Source: Clostridiales bacterium (lineage in GTDB: Bacteria > Bacillota > Clostridia > Oscillospirales > Oscillospiraceae). Taken from it: a stretch of 24,152 bases of DNA. Of this stretch, positions 16,264 through 22,662 are shown in pieces (within the stretch, counting starts at the first letter, position 1; every line of letters starts with the position of its first letter). Below the pieces are notes generated by a model. The model was not told where the DNA came from. It ran no database searches and saw only the letters and a program-made list of their open reading frames with translations. The translations under genes were made by a program, and so were the position numbers. The stretch lies in assembly GCA_012729875.1 (NCBI GenBank), contig JAAYCC010000211.1, forward strand, positions 1-24,152, in the 5' to 3' direction.

Positions 16264-17568
16264 ATGGCAAAAGACACTAGGTTAGAAGATGCCGTTCTGC
16301 GCGGCGAAATGTCGATAGTCGATTTCTGCTGTGAAAAAGTCAACGGTCAGATCGAACGTATGAAAGAAAGAAACCCCGACCTCCTCTGGACCCTCGAAAT
16401 TCAGAGAGCTATGTGGGAGATGTTCCGTGACGGCCATAAGAACGGCAAGAAGGTCATTTGGTTCGGCGGCCCTGTTCCAGTCGACCTCATCGTCGCTTTC
16501 GACTGTGTTCCCGTTTATCTTGATACAGTTCCCATCCGTCTGTCTCCGAACCCCGTTCTCGCCGCTCGTTTCATAGATGCAGCAGAGAAGTATGTTCCCA
16601 ACAGCATGTGCGGTATCGATAAGGTCGAGCTCGGTATGACCCTGCTCAACCAGTTCGGGCCCGAACCCGACGCTTTCGTATATTCTTCCGTCCCCTGCGA
16701 CTCCTCCCGTATCGCATACCCCAATATGGATATGATCCTGACAAAGAAGGGCACCCCCTGCTTCGCGTTTGACACCCCGTTCCGCCGTGACGAACGTGGC
16801 ATCCAGTACCTGGTCGACCAGACAAAGCGCTTCATCTCCTGGATGGAAGAGCTCACCGGAACCAAGTTTGATCAAGAAAAGTATAACGAAGTCTGTAAGA
16901 AGACCAACCGCACCTTCGAGTGGCAAGGAAAGTGCGCAGAGCTGCGTATGCGCAAGCCCTGCCCGCTGCCCGGTCGTATGCTCGTCCTCAACGGAACCTC
17001 CAATGCAATGTCCGGCTTCGACGCAATGGGCGACCTGCTTGAGAAAGAGTATGAAGTCGGCGAAATGCTCTATGAACTGGGCATGGGTCCCTGCCCCGAA
17101 GGCGAGAAGCACCGTGTCGCTCTGCTCCAGAACATGCTCTGGTCCAGCGCAGGCACCATGGACTGGCTCGAGAGAGAGTACAACACCGTTGCGGTTATGG
17201 ACGCCTTCGGTTTCCAGTACGGAGACATCTACGAGCACATCGGCGACCTTGAGGACTGCCTGAGAGTCATGGCCCGTAAGATGCAGAACAACCCGATGAT
17301 CCACGGCGCATCCGGACCTTCCGAGAACTTCATCTACCTCGTAGACAAGATCTTCGAGAATTACGAGCCCGACGTCTCCATGTTCATCGGCCACATCGGC
17401 TGCAAGCACACTTGGGCTTCCGCTAAGATGGTCACCGATATGATCCAGGAGAAGTATGGCATTCCTTCTCTGTACATTGACGTCGACGGCATTGACGGCC
17501 GCTACAAGAGCCTCGATGAGATCAAGGCCTCTGTTGCCGACTACATGGATACTGTTGTCAACAAGTAA
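16264..17568 (+). CDS. B2: 2-hydroxyacyl-CoA dehydratase / BCR family, large (BzdO/BcrB-like) subunit
   Basis: 434 residues, paired with A2 and most like B1. It shares AFDCVPVYL, SMCGIDKVELG, SVPCDSSR, FDTPFRRDERG, RKPCPLPGR, GPCPEGEKHR, NNPMIHGASGPSE and HIGCKHTWAS. A distinctive CCEKVNG lies near the N terminus. The ribosome site GAGAAGGAGGAC has almost the same sequence as those before B1 and B3, as expected if the A-B unit was duplicated whole. The gene ends at the terminator at 17594. Codon use is strongly biased to C- and G-ending codons, as in highly expressed genes. Confidence 0.9.
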   Translation: MAKDTRLEDAVLRGEMSIVDFCCEKVNGQIERMKERNPDLLWTLEIQRAMWEMFRDGHKNGKKVIWFGGPVPVDLIVAFDCVPVYLDTVPIRLSPNPVLAARFIDAAEKYVPNSMCGIDKVELGMTLLNQFGPEPDAFVYSSVPCDSSRIAYPNMDMILTKKGTPCFAFDTPFRRDERGIQYLVDQTKRFISWMEELTGTKFDQEKYNEVCKKTNRTFEWQGKCAELRMRKPCPLPGRMLVLNGTSNAMSGFDAMGDLLEKEYEVGEMLYELGMGPCPEGEKHRVALLQNMLWSSAGTMDWLEREYNTVAVMDAFGFQYGDIYEHIGDLEDCLRVMARKMQNNPMIHGASGPSENFIYLVDKIFENYEPDVSMFIGHIGCKHTWASAKMVTDMIQEKYGIPSLYIDVDGIDGRYKSLDEIKASVADYMDTVVNK

Positions 17569-17593
17569 TTTTGTTGGTTCGAAACAGATGACT

Positions 17594-17630
17594 ATAGGGG
17601 CGAGAGCGGTATCGCTTTCGCTCCTATTTC
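17594..17630 (+). terminator. Intrinsic terminator after A2-B2
   Basis: A 15-bp stem with two G-U pairs (17594-17608 with 17613-17627) and a GTAT loop, then TTTC. The U-run is short but the stem is strong and sits 25 bases after the stop. Confidence 0.75.
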
Positions 17631-17690
17631 ACCCAGGAAAACAGTTTATTACTCCAATGTAAGATACAATATGAGTCAATATTGATACAG

Positions 17691-17715
17691 GCGTGAGACA
17701 ATAAGTGTTTCACGC
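17691..17715. repeat. Inverted repeat, possible operator or hairpin
   Basis: A 9-bp inverted repeat with one G-U (GCGTGAGAC with GTTTCACGC) around 7 bases. It follows the palindrome TCAATATTGA at 17676-17685 and lies 150 bases upstream of the activase promoter. No T-run follows, so it is unlikely to be a terminator. Confidence 0.5.
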
Positions 17716-17861
17716 GGGACACATGATGCTGTCATTTTACAGTCTTGCAGGTCTAGAAAACACTGACCAGAGGGGTTAGTTTGGCAACTTTTTGCGCGTC
17801 TTAACCAAAAGACCACAATGGTTTTTGTCGCAATTATACGGACTTTGCTGGTTTTTGCAAT

Positions 17862-17890
17862 TTGGCATATTTTTTGCTATTATATATAAG
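17862..17890 (+). promoter_or_regulatory. Promoter of the activase-ferredoxin-reductase operon
   Basis: TTGGCA at 17862-17867, 17 bases, then TATAAG at 17885-17890. A 7-bp inverted repeat TTGCCGG/CCGGCAA (17899-17905 and 17932-17938) falls at the expected 5' end of the transcript and leaves the ribosome site (about 17950-17955) free. Confidence 0.6.
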
Positions 17891-17963
17891 TAGACTTGTT
17901 GCCGGGAGAAACACAGCTCAATAAATCTTAACCGGCAAAGCAATATATAGGGAGGAACAAACT

Positions 17964-18731
17964 ATGATAACCGCAGGAATCGATTGTGGTAGTCAGAACA
18001 CAAAAGGCGCAATCATGAAAGATGGCAAAGTCATTGCGCAGGCAATGCAGGCCACCGAGTTTGATGCCGATCTCGCCGCCAAGAATGTCTATGAAAAGAT
18101 GCTCAAAGACGCAGGCATAACAAAGGAAGACGTCGAGAAGCTTGTCATCACGGGCGTAGGCCGCGATATGATCAAGTGGGGAGACAATGAGATCAACGAA
18201 GTCGGAGCAGCTGCCCGCGGTGCGAGATTTGTAGATCCCGCCTGTGAGACGGTCATCGACATGGGCGCTGACAGCTGCCGCGTTATCCGTCTGAACCAGG
18301 ACGGAACGGTCATGAAGTATGAAGTCAATGACAAGTGCGCGTCAGGTGCGGGTACATTCATTGAGACTATGGCCAGAGCACTTCAGATTTCAACTGAAGA
18401 AATGGGAGATTATTCTCTCCGCCATACCAAAGAGCTGGCTACCAACGCACAGTGCGTTGTTTTTGCTGAGTCCGAAGTAATCTCTCTAATCCACGCAAAG
18501 GAAAAGATAGAAGACATCGCTTACGGCGTACATATGGGTATTGCCAACCGTATCGCTTCCATGATCCGCAGAGTCGGTCTCACCGACACTTTGGTCATGA
18601 TTGGCGGCCCGGCATATAACAAGGGCCTTGTCTCCTGTATGTCCAAGGTCTTTGAGAGAGACATAAAGGTTCTTGACAACAACCAGTTTGTCAGTGCATA
18701 CGGCGCAGCTATCTACGCCGCTGAGAAATAG
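17964..18731 (+). CDS. Acyl-CoA dehydratase / BCR activase ATPase, BcrD/BzdP-like subunit
   Basis: ASKHA-fold ATPase that hydrolyses ATP to push an electron from its [4Fe-4S] cluster into the A/B reductase. The 255 residues show phosphate-1 GIDCGSQNTK (5-14), the bridging-cluster region NDKCASGAGTF (C125), the second cluster cysteine AQCVVFAESEV (C164) and the adenosine-motif IGGPAYNKG. The two cysteines, one from each subunit of a dimer interface, match the HgdC pattern. The phosphate-2 loop reads DMGADSCR rather than the canonical D-GGQD-K. From memory this altered loop (DIGA in BcrD) marks one subunit of the unlike BCR activase pair. The next gene, 18 bases on, encodes the other subunit with the canonical loop. 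Confidence 0.92.
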   Translation: MITAGIDCGSQNTKGAIMKDGKVIAQAMQATEFDADLAAKNVYEKMLKDAGITKEDVEKLVITGVGRDMIKWGDNEINEVGAAARGARFVDPACETVIDMGADSCRVIRLNQDGTVMKYEVNDKCASGAGTFIETMARALQISTEEMGDYSLRHTKELATNAQCVVFAESEVISLIHAKEKIEDIAYGVHMGIANRIASMIRRVGLTDTLVMIGGPAYNKGLVSCMSKVFERDIKVLDNNQFVSAYGAAIYAAEK

Positions 18732-18749
18732 TATACGGAGGACAATATC

Positions 18750-19634
18750 ATGGCTGAAATAGAAAAAGTTGACTATTGGAGATGGACAGAATCCAACTGG
18801 AGAAACCCGGAGATTGCTGACGTTACAGGCTGCCTGCTCACTGCCGGCGTAGATATCGGCTCCACCAGTACACAGGCGGTCGTTCTCGCAGATGGCGTAC
18901 CCTTCGTTTATTCAAACATGAGAACCGGCAACAACAGCCCCGACTCCGCAATAAATGCTATGAATTGGGCACTGAAGGACACCGGTCTTAAGACCGAGGA
19001 CATAGAGTACACTATAGGTACCGGCTATGGCCGCGTCAATGTACCCTTTTCCAATAAGAACGTCACCGAGATAACCTGCCACGCCCGCGGTGCGAACTAT
19101 ATATACGGACCTACCATCCGTACAATTCTCGACATGGGTGGTCAGGACTGTAAGGCGATCCACTGCGATGAGAAGGGCGCTGTCACTTCCTTTATGATGA
19201 ATGATAAGTGCGCAGCCGGTACAGGCCGCGGCATGGAAGTCATCGCAAACCTGCTGGCAGTTCGCGTCGAAGATATCGGCGAGCTCTCTTTCAAGGTTGA
19301 CGAGGAACCGGATCCCGTTTCCTCGACCTGCGTCATCTTTGCAAAGAGCGAGGCTACAAAACTCATGCGCGAAGGCTGGACCAAGGAAAAAGTTCTTGCC
19401 GCATATTGCCACGCAATGGCTCTGCGTGTTGTCCGTCTGCTCGAGCGCAACGGAATGGAGCCAGATTTCGCAATAACCGGCGGAATCGCAAAGAACATGG
19501 GTGTTGTTAAGCGTATCGAGCGCATTATGAACGTCAAGGCTCTGGAGCCCACAATGGATACCCAGATCGCCGGTGCTGTTGGCGCGGCTCTTATCGCAAA
19601 AGATCTTGTGGAGAAGAAGAGAGCAAAAGCATAA
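18750..19634 (+). CDS. Acyl-CoA dehydratase / BCR activase ATPase, BzdQ/BcrA-like subunit
   Basis: Partner ATPase of the preceding subunit, 294 residues. It has a tryptophan-containing N-terminal extension of about 30 residues (YWRWTESNW), phosphate-1 GVDIGSTSTQ (33-42), phosphate-2 DMGGQDCK (128-135), the cluster loop NDKCAAGTGRG (C154), the second cysteine STCVIFAKSEA (C194) and adenosine motif ITGGIAKN (242-249). The extension plus SNMRTGNNSPDSA resembles BzdQ/BcrA-type subunits. It is preceded by GGAGG at 18737-18741. With C125/C164 of the partner, the pair can hold one bridging [4Fe-4S] cluster. One activase pair in a locus with three A/B pairs implies it serves several acceptors. Confidence 0.92.
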   Translation: MAEIEKVDYWRWTESNWRNPEIADVTGCLLTAGVDIGSTSTQAVVLADGVPFVYSNMRTGNNSPDSAINAMNWALKDTGLKTEDIEYTIGTGYGRVNVPFSNKNVTEITCHARGANYIYGPTIRTILDMGGQDCKAIHCDEKGAVTSFMMNDKCAAGTGRGMEVIANLLAVRVEDIGELSFKVDEEPDPVSSTCVIFAKSEATKLMREGWTKEKVLAAYCHAMALRVVRLLERNGMEPDFAITGGIAKNMGVVKRIERIMNVKALEPTMDTQIAGAVGAALIAKDLVEKKRAKA

Positions 19635-19657
19635 TTTTCCCTCTCGTCAGCCGCTGG

Positions 19658-19676
19658 GGGGAGAGACGCTCTCCTC
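19658..19676 (+). other. Small hairpin between activase and ferredoxin genes
   Basis: An 8-bp GC-rich stem (19658-19665 with 19669-19676) and an ACG loop, without a T-run. It may act as an RNA processing or stability element that adjusts ferredoxin output. Confidence 0.4.
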
Positions 19677-19713
19677 GGTGAAAACTCACGAGGGAATGGA
19701 AGGAGGCTGCCCC

Positions 19714-19989
19714 ATGATAGCAAACTATGGCTACGAAGACGGCTCCGGACACTACTATATAAAGATTGATACATCAAAGTGTGCGGAGTGCAAGGATAAG
19801 GGCTGCGTAGAAAAGTGCCCTGAAAAATTGTTCGTTGTCGAGCTCGACGATTTTGATGACGAAGTGGTTGTCATACGCGAGGATTGCCGCAATACTTTGC
19901 GGACCAACTGTGCGCTTTGCAAGGCGAACGGAGAGAAAGAGCTTTGCCGCCAGGCCTGCAAGTTTGACGCAGTCGGCTTCTCCTGGTAG
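19714..19989 (+). CDS. Small two-cluster ferredoxin-like protein (BzdM-like position)
   Basis: Likely electron carrier for the activase pair. The reading frame is open upstream to 19573, but the ATG at 19714 is chosen because GGAAGGAGG (19698-19706) is correctly placed and the upstream part overlaps the activase gene and its hairpin. The 91 residues contain nine cysteines. The first set is CX2CX4CX3CP (C23, C26, C31, C35); the second is C58 and CX2CX8CX3C (C66, C69, C78, C82), enough for two [4Fe-4S] clusters. Spacing in the second half is unusual for a clostridial 2[4Fe-4S] ferredoxin. The order activase-activase-ferredoxin matches my recollection of bzdP-Q-M in Azoarcus. An alternative is a ferredoxin-like subunit that binds the reductase directly. 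Confidence 0.8.
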   Translation: MIANYGYEDGSGHYYIKIDTSKCAECKDKGCVEKCPEKLFVVELDDFDDEVVVIREDCRNTLRTNCALCKANGEKELCRQACKFDAVGFSW

Positions 19990-19997
19990 GCACGGGG

Positions 19998-20054
19998 GAG
20001 TCAAATACGAATTTTGACTCACCGCATCCGCTTGACGGGTTTTTTCGGATGTGG
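19998..20054 (+). terminator. Two successive hairpins after the ferredoxin gene (partial terminator?)
   Basis: A perfect 8-bp stem (19998-20005 with 20013-20020) is followed by a 9-bp stem (20022-20030 with 20046-20054, one G-U) whose loop carries six Ts. Neither is a textbook terminator. The right arm of the second stem can instead pair downstream: TTTTCGGA at 20042-20049 with TCCGAAAA at 20075-20082. These alternatives lie directly before the A3 ribosome site. Confidence 0.45.
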
Positions 20055-20100
20055 AGAGCTTGAAATTACTTTTTTCCGAAAATAATTAAGGAGGAAACAC

Positions 20101-21222
20101 ATGAGTTACGAGAAATTGTTCGACGCCACCGTTTGCACCGAGTCTGCCAAGGCTTGGAGAGCGAGCGGCAAGAAGGCAGTAGGTACGGTCTGCTGCCATG
20201 TTCCATACGAAATCATCTATGCAGCAGGCGTCCTGCCCGTACGTCTCCGCGCAACCGGTTGCGTGGATTCCAGCGATGCCGAGTCTTGGATGAGCAGCTT
20301 TTCATGCAGCTATGCCCGCAGCATTCTGCAGTATCTGATGAATGGAACCTATGAGCTTGACGGTCTTATTCAGACTGACGGTTGCATGATGCCCACCCGC
20401 ATCTTTGACAACTGGGAACATGTTTCAAAGAAGCAGGGCAAGGACCAGTTCTGCTATCAGATCGGCGCTCCCCGCATCACAAAGGACATCACCATTAAGT
20501 ACTACAAGAACGAACTCCAGGGGCTTGCAGACGCTCTGTCCAAGCTCTCCGGAACTGCCGTTACCGACGCAGGTCTTAAGGCGGCCGTCGAAAAGTACAA
20601 CGAGATCCGTGAACTTGTTGCTCAGCTCAATGAGCTCCGCAAGGCTGAGAAGCCCGTCGTCTCAGGCGCCGAGGCTCTTGCCATTATGATCAAGTTCGGC
20701 GACTACACTCCCGACGAGTATATCGCACTGCTCAAGGAGTTCCTGGCAGATGCCAAGAACCGCAAGCCCATTGAGGGCCGCGCACGTCTCATGGTAATCG
20801 GCTCCGCTCTCGACAACCCTGATTATCTCAAGGTCATAGAGGAGAAGGGCGGCCTCATCGTTGCAGAAGACAACTGCTTCGGCGAACGCAACTTCGGCGA
20901 GAAGATCGTTGTTGACGATAATGACGTTCTTGGATCCATCGCCAGTTACTATCTTGGCCGCAACACCTGCCCGCGCTCTCTCGACAACCGTCCTGCAATT
21001 CACAAGGAGATCATCGAGAAGGCAAAGGCCTATGGCGTACAGGGCATTATTTACGCGAAGATGCAGAACTGCGAGTGCTGGGGCGGCGAAGCTTACTACC
21101 TCGAGCCCGCACTCAAGGAAGTCGGCATCCCCATGCTCCAGGTTGAGCGTGAAGAGCAGATGGCTAACGCCGGACAGCTTGCTATCCGCGCAGAAGCTTT
21201 CGTCGAAATGTTGGATAAGTAA
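20101..21222 (+). CDS. A3: 2-hydroxyacyl-CoA dehydratase / BCR family, small (BzdN/BcrC-like) subunit
   Basis: 373 residues, third A paralogue and the one in the same operon as the activases. It has VCCHVPYEI (C31, C32), GCVDSS (C54), FSCSYAR (C69), TDGCM (C95), EDNCFGER (C259), NTCPRSLD (C290) and MQNCECWGGE (C324, C326). The local sequence around the last three cysteines differs from A1/A2 (EDNCFG for DALCFG, CPRSLD for CPRMMD), yet the cysteines themselves are kept, which argues that they are ligands. It has its own extra C12 and C118. AAGGAGG at 20088-20094 precedes the start. B3 follows 18 bases after the stop. By context this is the pair most likely to be the primary partner of the activase. 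Confidence 0.9.
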   Translation: MSYEKLFDATVCTESAKAWRASGKKAVGTVCCHVPYEIIYAAGVLPVRLRATGCVDSSDAESWMSSFSCSYARSILQYLMNGTYELDGLIQTDGCMMPTRIFDNWEHVSKKQGKDQFCYQIGAPRITKDITIKYYKNELQGLADALSKLSGTAVTDAGLKAAVEKYNEIRELVAQLNELRKAEKPVVSGAEALAIMIKFGDYTPDEYIALLKEFLADAKNRKPIEGRARLMVIGSALDNPDYLKVIEEKGGLIVAEDNCFGERNFGEKIVVDDNDVLGSIASYYLGRNTCPRSLDNRPAIHKEIIEKAKAYGVQGIIYAKMQNCECWGGEAYYLEPALKEVGIPMLQVEREEQMANAGQLAIRAEAFVEMLDK

Positions 21223-21240
21223 GAGAAGGAGGAACATATA

Positions 21241-22572
21241 ATGGCAGAAGCTAGACAGAACTTTGACCCTACTAAGCCGGTCAATATGATTGAACTTACC
21301 TGTGACCAGGTAGACAGCATTTATCAGCACATGCTCTCCAAGGGCATGCCCGAGATTATGTGGACCGTTGACATCCAGAAATTCTGCTGGGAAGAGATCC
21401 GCGACGCTCATAAGAACGGCAAGAAGCTCGTCGCTTTCGGCGGCCCCGTTCCCGTAACTCTCCTCCGTGCATTTGACTGCGTACCCTTCTTCCTCGATAC
21501 TATACCCACCCGTATCGCTTCGATGGAAGACCTCTGCTCCCGTTTTATTGACGAGACCGAGAAGTACGCCCCCACCTCCATGTGCGCTATCGACAAGGCT
21601 CAGCTCGGCTGCGCGCTGAAGAATGAAATGGGCGTTAAGTTTGACGCATTCGTCCACGCAACCGTACCCTGCGACTCCGCCCGTATTGCATACCCCCTGA
21701 TGGAGCGTGTATTTGACTGCCCCTGCTTTACCTTTGACTGCCCCTTCCGTCATGATGATAAGGGCTTCCAGTATGTCGCCGACCAGATCGAGCAGTTCGT
21801 ACCCTGGCTGGAAGAACTGACCGGACTCAAGTGGGACGACGAGCGCAGAGCAAAGCTCAAAGAGATCAACGAAAAGGCCAACAAGGCTTACGAGATCCTC
21901 ATACAGCTGGGCGACCTCCGCAAGAAGAAACCCTGCGTACTGCCCGGACGTATGCTCGTTCTGAACGAGATAATAGCTCCTCTGGCAGGTACCGACGAAG
22001 TTATCACCATGCTCCAGACCCAGCTCGAAATGGGCAACATGCTCGCGGACATGGGTATGACAGCAACCAGATGCCCCGAGGGACAGCAGCCCTATCGTGT
22101 CTGCCTCATGCAGAACATGCTCTGGTCCAACACAGGCATTATGGACTGGATGGAGAAGACCTACGGTGCGATTACCGTTATGGACGGCTTCGGCTATCAG
22201 GACGGCGTTATCATTGAAGACCTTGACAACTGGGAGAGAGTCAAGTATCAGACTGCTCAGTCCATGCTGCTCGTTCCCATGATCCACGGCGCAACCGGCC
22301 CGACCGAGTACTGGCTGAGGGTCATCGATAAGATGTATGACGAATTCAGTGTCAACGTCTCCATCTTCATGGGCCACGTTGGCTGCAAGCACACCTGGGC
22401 GTCCGGTAAGATCGTTACCGACTACATCCAGGAGAAGTACGGCATCCCCACCCTCTACGTCGACGTCGACGCTATCGACCCGCGCTATAAGAGCAACGAC
22501 GAGCTCCGTGCCCAGATCGGCGAATACATGGAGTCTGTTGTCGGCGCACACAACTTCAGAAAAGACCAGTAA
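21241..22572 (+). CDS. B3: 2-hydroxyacyl-CoA dehydratase / BCR family, large (BzdO/BcrB-like) subunit
   Basis: 443 residues, the longest B protein and the most distinct of the three paired ones. Retained cysteine motifs are AFDCVPFFL, SMCAIDKAQLG, VPCDSAR, KKPCVLPGR, TRCPEGQQ and HVGCKHTWAS. Putative active-site loops differ from B1/B2: FDCPFRHDDKG for FDTPFRRDERG, LVPMIHGATGPTE for NNPMIHGASGPSE, and NWERVKYQ where the others have a conserved DC. This suggests another substrate. The ribosome site GAGAAGGAGGAAC is nearly identical to those before B1 and B2. Strong codon bias leaves a long meaningless open frame on the opposite strand (20662-22551). Confidence 0.9.
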   Translation: MAEARQNFDPTKPVNMIELTCDQVDSIYQHMLSKGMPEIMWTVDIQKFCWEEIRDAHKNGKKLVAFGGPVPVTLLRAFDCVPFFLDTIPTRIASMEDLCSRFIDETEKYAPTSMCAIDKAQLGCALKNEMGVKFDAFVHATVPCDSARIAYPLMERVFDCPCFTFDCPFRHDDKGFQYVADQIEQFVPWLEELTGLKWDDERRAKLKEINEKANKAYEILIQLGDLRKKKPCVLPGRMLVLNEIIAPLAGTDEVITMLQTQLEMGNMLADMGMTATRCPEGQQPYRVCLMQNMLWSNTGIMDWMEKTYGAITVMDGFGYQDGVIIEDLDNWERVKYQTAQSMLLVPMIHGATGPTEYWLRVIDKMYDEFSVNVSIFMGHVGCKHTWASGKIVTDYIQEKYGIPTLYVDVDAIDPRYKSNDELRAQIGEYMESVVGAHNFRKDQ

Positions 22573-22585
22573 TTACTCGCAGTTC

Positions 22586-22619
22586 TGTCACGGCCGCGGG
22601 CCTATCCGCGGTCGTGACA
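22586..22619 (+). other. Stable GC-rich hairpin between B3 and the CooC-like gene
   Basis: A 14-bp stem with one G-U pair (22586-22599 with 22606-22619) and a 6-base loop. It is followed by A-rich sequence, not Ts, so it is more likely a 3'-end protector or processing site than an intrinsic terminator. It would let the CooC-like gene be expressed below the level of B3. Confidence 0.65.
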
Positions 22620-22662
22620 AAGAATAAAACTTCCGGCAAAAATATTTAGCGAGGTAACAATT

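Larger units (their letters stand above)
17569..17963. other. Intergenic region between the second pair and the activase operon
   Basis: No gene seen in 395 bases. It contains a terminator (17594-17630), a perfect 10-base palindrome TCAATATTGA (17676-17685), a 9-bp hairpin (17691-17715), the activase promoter (17862-17890) and a 7-bp leader stem (17899-17938). Confidence 0.7.

Noticed and set aside
16282..17409. 375-residue open frame on the minus strand
   Set aside because: Antisense shadow of B2 with low-complexity composition and no family motif. The open frame at 13386-14258 (minus) opposite the unpaired B gene was rejected for the same reason.
10861..17568. Reading the locus as a plain lactyl-CoA or 2-hydroxyglutaryl-CoA dehydratase
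   Set aside because: Those systems have one homodimeric activase and three cluster cysteines per subunit; here there are two unlike activases and six shared cysteines in A. It remains a fallback for individual pairs.
19573..19713. Longer N-terminus for the ferredoxin-like gene
   Set aside because: It overlaps the activase gene and an intergenic hairpin; the strong ribosome site belongs to the ATG at 19714.
20662..22551. 629-residue open frame on the minus strand
   Set aside because: It lies antisense to A3 and B3, whose protein motifs are clear. Biased third positions in those genes remove stops on the other strand; the predicted protein shows no recognisable domain.
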